DNA of 10,531 nt from Roseiarcus sp. (GTDB lineage: Bacteria; Pseudomonadota; Alphaproteobacteria; Rhizobiales; Beijerinckiaceae), in assembly GCA_030153205.1 (NCBI GenBank), contig JASLHV010000034.1:1-10531 (forward strand), written 5' to 3'. Shown here one piece after another: positions 4,740-10,531 of this stretch. The notes under the pieces were generated by a model, which searched no databases, had not been told where the DNA came from, and saw only the letters and a program-made list of their open reading frames with translations. The translations under genes and the position numbers were made by a program. How positions within the stretch are numbered: the stretch's first letter is position 1; the number at the start of each line of letters is the position of its first letter.

Positions 4740-7589
4740 ATGCCAGGCCAGGAGCACAGGCCCATCTACAAATTCGGTGCGTGGGAAATCGACCTCGCGC
4801 GCCGAGAAATGCGCTTGAACGGAAGTCCGACCGAGATTGGCAGCCGGGCGTTCGAAATCGTCGAGGTGCTCCTGCAATCAACCGGCGATCTTATCGACAA
4901 GTATGACCTGATGAACCGCGTGTGGCCGGGTGCGGTAGTCGAGGAAAACACTTTACAGGCTCACATTTCTGCGATTCGCAGAGCATTGGGTCCCGATCGG
5001 GGGATGTTGAAGACTGTAGCGGGTCGTGGGTATCGACTGCTCGGAGATTGGGTCATTCATCGCGAGAACTTCGCGCCAGCCGCCGCGGAGCCCTCTCGAA
5101 GTTATATCTCCAATCTTACCGCCCCCTCCGGCGCGTTGATCGGTAGAAAGGCTGCCGAGACTCAACTATCCGAACTGCTTTCGACCTATCGAATGGTCAC
5201 CATGACCGGGCCTGGCGGCATCGGGAAGACTGTACTCGCGCAGGCCGTCGCCCGTAATCTGCTGACGGCGTCGGGCGTTGACGGCGTTTTCGTGGAATTG
5301 GCCCCGCTGTCAGACCCGGCACTGGCGCCTTTTGCGGTCGCGACGGCTCTCGGTCTCAAACGGGACGGCGACGCGATTTCGTTAGAAGCTATTGCGCGGG
5401 AAATCGGGGCAAGAAAGCTCCTCCTTGTGCTCGATAATTGCGAGCATCTCATTGAAGCGGCCGCGAAATTGGCGGACACGCTGGTACGATCTTGTCCAAA
5501 TACGACGGTTCTGGCGACAAGCCGCGAAGCGCTTCGCATCGACGGCGAATGTGTCTATCGCGTTCCACCGCTGGATATTCCGGGACCGGATGGGGATGGA
5601 GATCCCGACATCCTTGAGCGCAGCGCAGTGCAGCTTCTAATTGCCAGGACGAAGGCGCTAAATGCAGACTTCTCAGCGCGCGCGGAGGACTTGCAGCTCA
5701 TGGCTGCGATTTCGCGTCAGCTTGATGGCATCCCCCTGGCTATCGAATTCGCGGCGGCTCGCGTTGCAACGCTTGGTTTACAACAGGTCGCCGCACGACT
5801 GCAGGATCGCTTTAACCTGCTGACTCGCGGTTTGAGAACGGCGTTACCGCGGCAACAGACTCTGCTTGCGACGCTTGATTGGAGCTATGAACTGCTGTCC
5901 GAAACGGAGGCGCGTGCGCTGCGTCACCTTGGGGTATTCAACGGAGGTTTTTCCCTCGACGCCGCCGCAGCAGTGACGGACAATGTCGACGCCGTGGCGG
6001 TCGCAGATAGCATGGCCGGCCTCGTCGCCAAGTCGCTCGTCGCCGTCGACCTTCATGCTGGAGACGATCACTATCGTCTGCTGGATACGACGCGCGCATA
6101 CGCCCTCGAAAAGCTACGCGCTTCGGGTGAGCATCAGGAGGTCGCGCGTCGCCATGCGGAATACTTTCAAAAAGCTCTCGTTGAGGCTGACATCGACAGC
6201 AATTCCTTGCCGCAGGCCGATTGGCAGCGGCGCTATGGACGACTTCTGAGCAATGTCCGCACCGGTCTCGATTGGGCATTCGCCAAAGACGGCGACAGGC
6301 AATTGGGCGCAGCGCTGGCTGCCGCTGCCGTGCCGCTCTGGGTCCATCTATCGCTGTTCGGCGAGTGTCGCGAGCGCACCGAGTTGGCGCTCGCGCAGCT
6401 AAAGGACGGAGCCGCGGATTCCACACGCCTGCGCATGCAACTCTCGGCAGCGCTGGGCTGGTCCCTGACGTATAGCCAGGGTCGCGCGCGAGATGCCGGA
6501 CCAGCGCTTGCGACCACCCTCGAACTGGCGGACCAGCTCGACGACAAGGACTATCGCCTGCGCGCGCTCTGGGGCCTATGCATCGACCAGTTCAATAACG
6601 GCGAATTCCTCAGGGCGCTCGAGTTCGCTCAGCGTTTCACAGCGGCGGCGGAGGCCTCTGGCGATCCTACCGACCCGATGCTCGCCGACCGACTTCTCGC
6701 CGCGGCGCTCCACTTTCTGGGCGATCAACGCGCCGCGCGTCTTCACATCGACCGGGTGAACTCCTCGTTGGATTCTCTGCCCGAGAAAGCCAAGATTTTT
6801 CCGCTGGATTTGCGGATATCGACGCACTATTTCCGCGCCCGCATCCTCTGGTTACAAGGCCACGCCGATCAGGCGCTGCGCCTTGTCGAGCATAACATTG
6901 AGGAAGGGCGTGCAAATGGTCACGCTTTGACCTTCTGCAGCGTGCTGGGTCAGGCCGCATGCCCGATCGCATTCCTTTCCGGCAATTTCGATGCGGCGGA
7001 GCGCTACGGTGAGATGCTGTTCGAACACGCAGAGCGCCACGCGGTGTCGCTTTGGCGACTTTGGGCGGGTTGCTTCAAAGGCATGGTCAAGGTCAGGCGC
7101 GGCGACATTGATACTGGGCTCGCGCTCCTGCGGAGTGAGCTAGATCGCGTAGGGCAGGCTAGGTCCTTGCCACGCTTTCTACTTCCACTGGGCGAGCTTG
7201 CGGCCTCTTTTGGCGAGGCCAATGAAATCGAAAGGGGGCTTGCCGCGGTCGACGAGACGTTGGGACGTTGCAAAGCCCGACATGAACAATGGTACGTTCC
7301 AGAGCTATTGCGCATCAAGGGTGAGTTGGCGCTGAAGGACTCGCGAAATCAATCCGCGGCTGCGGCGGAACAATGTTTTTCTGAGGCTCTGACGTTGGCG
7401 AAGCAGCAGGGCGCGCTGTTCTGGGAGTTAAGAAACGCACTGAGCCTTGCCAGGCTGCGGATCAGTGAGGACCGGACGGCCGATGCAAGGCAAATCCTTG
7501 CTCCTGTATATGGCGCATTTGCGGACGGCCTTCGGACCGCGGACACTCGCGAGGCAAAAACGCTGCTTGACGGGCTTGACGCTGCCTGA
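4740..7589 (+). CDS. Winged-helix STAND-ATPase transcriptional regulator
   Basis: The product is 949 aa from the ATG at 4740, which is preceded by GGAAGAGAG. A GTG at 4725 in frame is less likely. Residues about 10-101 are an OmpR/PhoB-type DNA-binding winged helix (recognition region ENTLQAHISAIRRALG near 69-84, wing TVAGRGYRL at 92-100). There is no receiver domain. An NB-ARC/AP-ATPase-like module follows: Walker A GPGGIGKT at 157-164, Walker B LLLVLDN at 227-233, TSR at 260-262, GIPLAIE at 330-336, and a winged segment near 375-455. From about 465 to the end, the protein is Ala/Leu-rich helical repeat, TPR-like, and probably binds the signal. Known relatives of this plan are ATP-dependent switches that oligomerise on inducer binding, as MalT does. 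It is cytoplasmic, divergent from DUF302 and 48 bases before the transporter gene. The inducer is unknown. Confidence 0.93.
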   Translation: MPGQEHRPIYKFGAWEIDLARREMRLNGSPTEIGSRAFEIVEVLLQSTGDLIDKYDLMNRVWPGAVVEENTLQAHISAIRRALGPDRGMLKTVAGRGYRLLGDWVIHRENFAPAAAEPSRSYISNLTAPSGALIGRKAAETQLSELLSTYRMVTMTGPGGIGKTVLAQAVARNLLTASGVDGVFVELAPLSDPALAPFAVATALGLKRDGDAISLEAIAREIGARKLLLVLDNCEHLIEAAAKLADTLVRSCPNTTVLATSREALRIDGECVYRVPPLDIPGPDGDGDPDILERSAVQLLIARTKALNADFSARAEDLQLMAAISRQLDGIPLAIEFAAARVATLGLQQVAARLQDRFNLLTRGLRTALPRQQTLLATLDWSYELLSETEARALRHLGVFNGGFSLDAAAAVTDNVDAVAVADSMAGLVAKSLVAVDLHAGDDHYRLLDTTRAYALEKLRASGEHQEVARRHAEYFQKALVEADIDSNSLPQADWQRRYGRLLSNVRTGLDWAFAKDGDRQLGAALAAAAVPLWVHLSLFGECRERTELALAQLKDGAADSTRLRMQLSAALGWSLTYSQGRARDAGPALATTLELADQLDDKDYRLRALWGLCIDQFNNGEFLRALEFAQRFTAAAEASGDPTDPMLADRLLAAALHFLGDQRAARLHIDRVNSSLDSLPEKAKIFPLDLRISTHYFRARILWLQGHADQALRLVEHNIEEGRANGHALTFCSVLGQAACPIAFLSGNFDAAERYGEMLFEHAERHAVSLWRLWAGCFKGMVKVRRGDIDTGLALLRSELDRVGQARSLPRFLLPLGELAASFGEANEIERGLAAVDETLGRCKARHEQWYVPELLRIKGELALKDSRNQSAAAAEQCFSEALTLAKQQGALFWELRNALSLARLRISEDRTADARQILAPVYGAFADGLRTADTREAKTLLDGLDAA

Positions 7590-7637
7590 GCGAGATCAAC
7601 CAACGGCTTAACCTGAATATTTTTTCGGGAGACCGGC

Positions 7638-8951
7638 ATGGACATGCCGCCACCGTATGAAACCGCGTTGATCAGGAAGATCGCCAAGCGCATCTTGCCC
7701 CTAGTATTGGCCGCTTATTGCGTCGCCTATATGGATCGCGCGAATGTCGCCGTCGCAGCGTTGACGATGAACAAGGAACTAGGCCTTAGCGCCTTCACGT
7801 ACGGCTTAGGGGCAGGCATTTTCTTCCTTGGCTATTTTATTTTCGAGATTCCCAGCAATTTGATCCTCTTGCGCGTCGGCGCTCGTCGCTGGATCGCCAG
7901 GATCATGTTTACCTGGGGAATCCTTTCCGCGGCGTGCGCTTTCGTAACGGGGCCGACAAGCTTCATCGTGGCTCGCTTTCTGCTGGGCGTGGCCGAGGCC
8001 GGCTTTTTTCCGGGCGTCATGCTCTATCTTACCTCCTGGTTCCCGGATCGATTTCGAGGCCGTATCATAGCGACGCTGTTTCTCGGCGGCCCTATTTCAA
8101 ATGCGCTCTCAAACATCGCATCGGGCGCCATTCTCGAGATGAATGGGATCTTGGGTTTGCGCGGCTGGCAATGGGTATTCATTATCGAAGCGGCCCCGGC
8201 GGTTATCCTCTCGTTCGTCATACTTCGGACAATGATCGATCGACCCTCGTCTGCAGATTGGCTCAATCCTGACGAGCGTCGATGGCTCGAGAGACAACTC
8301 GATAACGACCGGGCGAGAGCTGAAGCGCAGGGGCGACTCACCCTGGGGAGGGCCTTGCTGGACTCGCGGGTCGCTGCTCTTTCGGTGGTCTACTTCCTTT
8401 TGGTGACAGCGGGGTACGGTACGACCTTCTTCCTGCCGCAAATTATGAAAGGTCTCGGCTTATCCAACCTAATGACGGGCGTCGTATCGGCGATCCCTTA
8501 CCTGATCGGCATGTTTGCACTCCTGACTTGGGGCTGGTCGAGCGATCGAAACGGCGAGCGTCGTTGGCACCTGATTACGGCATCCATTACCGCCAGTGCC
8601 GGTTTCGTGGCCGCCGGCATGGCGGGGAGCTCTTTCTGGTCCTTGCCGGCGATGTGTATTGCTGTGGTCGGAATCTACGGCACGCGACCGACGTTTTGGC
8701 CCCTTCCGTCGGTTTTCCTGAGCGGAACCGCGGCAGCGGGCGGCATCGCGCTGATAAATTCGGTCGGAAATCTCGGCGGCTATCTCGGGCCATCTATTGT
8801 GGGCTGGATCAAGGATTCGACGAACAGCTTCGGGATCGCCCTGTATTTTTTGGCCGCCTGCGCGTTGGCGGCGGGCGCAGTTGTTTTTGTCGCCAGGGAG
8901 GCCAGCGATGTGCGGGCCGCGCGACGACCGGAGCCTGTAGAGATCCGGTAG
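7638..8951 (+). CDS. Major facilitator transporter, anion:cation symporter (ACS) type
   Basis: The product is 437 aa with about twelve hydrophobic segments, the normal length for this family. ACS-subfamily signatures are clear: YMDRANVAVA at residues 31-40, GYFIFEIPSNLIL at 65-77, RFLLGVAEAGFFPG at 113-126, WFPDRFRGR at 134-142, and a central cytoplasmic loop with NPDERRWLERQL at 210-221. Characterised relatives import organic anions such as phthalate, tartrate, glucarate or hydroxyphenylacetate with protons. The substrate here cannot be chosen from the sequence. The ATG at 7638 follows GGGAG with a six-base gap. The gene starts 48 bases after the STAND regulator with no terminator, so read-through from the regulator gene is likely. 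A weak hairpin (7612-7629: CCTGAA paired with TTCGGG) overlaps its ribosome binding site. It sits in the inner membrane and may supply substrate related to the downstream hydrolase. Confidence 0.92.
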   Translation: MDMPPPYETALIRKIAKRILPLVLAAYCVAYMDRANVAVAALTMNKELGLSAFTYGLGAGIFFLGYFIFEIPSNLILLRVGARRWIARIMFTWGILSAACAFVTGPTSFIVARFLLGVAEAGFFPGVMLYLTSWFPDRFRGRIIATLFLGGPISNALSNIASGAILEMNGILGLRGWQWVFIIEAAPAVILSFVILRTMIDRPSSADWLNPDERRWLERQLDNDRARAEAQGRLTLGRALLDSRVAALSVVYFLLVTAGYGTTFFLPQIMKGLGLSNLMTGVVSAIPYLIGMFALLTWGWSSDRNGERRWHLITASITASAGFVAAGMAGSSFWSLPAMCIAVVGIYGTRPTFWPLPSVFLSGTAAAGGIALINSVGNLGGYLGPSIVGWIKDSTNSFGIALYFLAACALAAGAVVFVAREASDVRAARRPEPVEIR

Positions 8952-9211
8952 GTCAACGCAGGCGAGCATTCGGAAGGTACTGCCTTGAACTGCGGCGGAT
9001 CGATTGGTCGTCGCCGGCCTTCTGGGAAACGCTGACAACAATTGTATACCGCCCGTGCGTCGGGTTGTGCGAATGAACACAGCGACGAAACGCGCCTGAG
9101 CTATCCTTTTAACGGGTTCATCGGCTGCTTGATGGCCGGCGCCCGGGTGCTGCGCCTTTCAGCGCTCATGCGTTCGAGGACCGGAACGCGCTACCGATAG
9201 GGAGTAGGATC

Positions 9212-10528
9212 ATGCATGCAATGCCTTCGTCAATTGGCCGTCGAGATTTCTTGGCGGCGACAGTCCTTGGGACCGCTGGGGCCCTTCTCCCCGCAGCGTC
9301 GACGCTTGCTGCGGCGGCCACGAGTTCGCCGTCGAGCGATGACGGGTCGATACGGCCTTTCCACTATCGGGCGACAGATGAGGAGGTCGAGGATCTCAAG
9401 AGGCGCATCAAGGCGACCAAATGGCCGGACCGCGAGACCGTCAACGACACGACTCAGGGCGTTAATCTCATCACGATGCAGAAGCTCGCCGATTACTGGG
9501 CCAATCAACACGATTGGCGCCGCGGCGAGACGACACTGATGAGTTATCCGAATTTCATGACCACCATCGACGGGCTGGGTATCCATTTCATCCACGTCAA
9601 GTCGAAGCACCCCGACGCGCTTCCCGTGATCGTCACACACGGCTGGCCAGGATCGATTATCGAGCAACTTAAAATCATTGGTCCTTTAACGGATCCGACC
9701 GCCTACGGCGGAACAGCGGCAGATGCGTTCGACGTCGTGATCCCTTCGCTTCCCGGATACGGTTTTTCCGGCAAGCCGACGAGGCCCGGATGGGACGTCG
9801 TACACATAGCGCAGGCCTGGGCCGAATTGATGAACCGCCTCGGCTACAAACGCTACGTCGCCCAGGGCGGCGACTGGGGTAACGCAATCACGGAGGTGAT
9901 GGCGCTCCAGCAGCCCGCGGGCCTGCTCGCCATTCACACGAATATGTCGGCGACACTCCCGGAGGCGATCAGGAACGCGCTCCCCGCGGGGCCGGCGCCT
10001 GCCGGACTTTCCGCCGATGAGCAGTACGCGTGGAGGCAGCTCAGTGACTTCTATGTGAATGGCCTTGGCTACGCGATCGAGATGCGGAACCGTCCGCAGA
10101 CTCTCTATGGCCTTGCGGATTCGCCAACCGGCCTCGCTGCCTGGATTCTCGACCATGATATCCAGAGCTACAAGCTGATCGCCCGCGTGTTTGACGGTGC
10201 CCAAGAGGGCCTGACCCGTGACGACATCCTCGACAATGTCACGCTCTACTGGCTGACCAATACGGCGATCTCATCGGCGCGACTGTACTGGGAAGTGCGC
10301 AACGGCAAGGGCGGCTTCTTCGACCCGCGCGGGGTTCCGCTGCCGACCGGCGTTAGCGCCTTTGCTGAGGAGATCTATCAGGCGCCAGAAAGTTGGGCGC
10401 GCGCGGCCTATCCCAATCTCGTCTTCTACAGGCGTCATGACAAGGGGACGCATTTTGCCGCCTGGGAGCAGCCGCAGGCGCTCGCCCAAGATATGCGCGA
10501 CACCTTCCGATCGGTGCGGACAGCGTAG
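9212..10528 (+). CDS. Tat-exported epoxide hydrolase of the EHN alpha/beta-hydrolase family
   Basis: The product is 438 aa. A twin-arginine signal (GRRDFLAA at 9-16, Ala-rich hydrophobic segment to about 37) predicts export as a folded protein. The EHN domain follows from about residue 47 (RPFHYRATDEEVEDLKRRI), then the hydrolase core: oxyanion motif HGWPGS at 143-148, SLPGYGFS at 179-186, nucleophile D221 in GGDWGN, and catalytic H414 in KGTHFAAWEQP. The acid is probably E387, 27 residues before the histidine. Y287 and Y359 are candidates for the epoxide-activating tyrosines, by comparison with the Aspergillus niger type. Family members open epoxides to diols through an ester intermediate; many annotated members have unproven substrates. 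The ATG at 9212 follows GGAG and AGGA. The 260 bases upstream (8952-9211) show no clear terminator or promoter, so it may be expressed separately from the transporter. Confidence 0.93.
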   Translation: MHAMPSSIGRRDFLAATVLGTAGALLPAASTLAAAATSSPSSDDGSIRPFHYRATDEEVEDLKRRIKATKWPDRETVNDTTQGVNLITMQKLADYWANQHDWRRGETTLMSYPNFMTTIDGLGIHFIHVKSKHPDALPVIVTHGWPGSIIEQLKIIGPLTDPTAYGGTAADAFDVVIPSLPGYGFSGKPTRPGWDVVHIAQAWAELMNRLGYKRYVAQGGDWGNAITEVMALQQPAGLLAIHTNMSATLPEAIRNALPAGPAPAGLSADEQYAWRQLSDFYVNGLGYAIEMRNRPQTLYGLADSPTGLAAWILDHDIQSYKLIARVFDGAQEGLTRDDILDNVTLYWLTNTAISSARLYWEVRNGKGGFFDPRGVPLPTGVSAFAEEIYQAPESWARAAYPNLVFYRRHDKGTHFAAWEQPQALAQDMRDTFRSVRTA

Positions 10529-10531
10529 CCG

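Noticed and set aside
5938..6426. Minus-strand open frame of about 160 codons inside the STAND regulator
   Set aside because: It is Arg/Ala/Pro-rich and domain-free, and the opposite strand is continuous family-like protein, so it is a shadow frame.
8469..9080. Minus-strand open frame of about 200 codons opposite the transporter
   Set aside because: It is antisense to a clear ACS transporter. Its translation is rich in Arg, Gly and Pro with no recognisable domain, as expected for the complement of a GC-rich gene.

Overview
The window looks like chromosomal DNA of an alphaproteobacterium, most likely a rhizobial (Hyphomicrobiales) lineage such as Bradyrhizobium or a relative. Coding DNA is GC-rich. 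One small membrane protein looks like DUF1236, and one secreted protein belongs to a lineage-typical uncharacterised family. The Crp/Fnr regulator, FUSC pump and DUF302 protein also fit. This placement rests on recognising families by eye, not on a search. I saw no tRNA, rRNA, CRISPR array, insertion sequence or phage gene.

Layout. The left part, 1-3659, is a minus-strand run of four genes. In order of transcription they are a DUF1236-like small membrane protein (3659-3246), a secreted protein of unknown function (3198-2677), a Crp/Fnr-family regulator (2629-1784) and an FUSC (fusaric-acid-resistance type) inner-membrane exporter (1763 to beyond the left edge). The gaps are 47, 47 and 20 bases, with no convincing terminator, so an operon is possible. 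After a gene-poor stretch (3660-4175) comes a minus-strand DUF302 gene (about 4580-4176). Divergent from it is a large winged-helix/STAND-ATPase regulator (4740-7589). It is followed on the plus strand by an ACS-type major-facilitator transporter (7638-8951) and a Tat-exported alpha/beta-hydrolase of the EHN epoxide-hydrolase family (9212-10528).

How the genes may work together. The strongest unexplained signal is a pair of nearly identical 20-base elements, AGTTCTGAAAA-N3-CTGAAA, at 3742-3761 and 4647-4666. Each contains CTGAAA repeated exactly 10 bases apart. One lies upstream of the DUF1236-like gene and the start of the left operon. The other lies in the divergent control region between DUF302 and the winged-helix regulator. 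Direct repeats one helical turn apart are what PhoB/OmpR-type winged helices bind, and the regulator carries such a domain at its N-terminus. I therefore infer a small local regulon: the STAND regulator senses a signal through its helical-repeat C-terminus and controls itself, DUF302 and the left operon. The adjacent transporter and epoxide hydrolase may belong to the same response. Together with the FUSC pump this suggests uptake, processing or efflux of an aromatic or epoxide-like organic compound. The compound cannot be read from the sequence.
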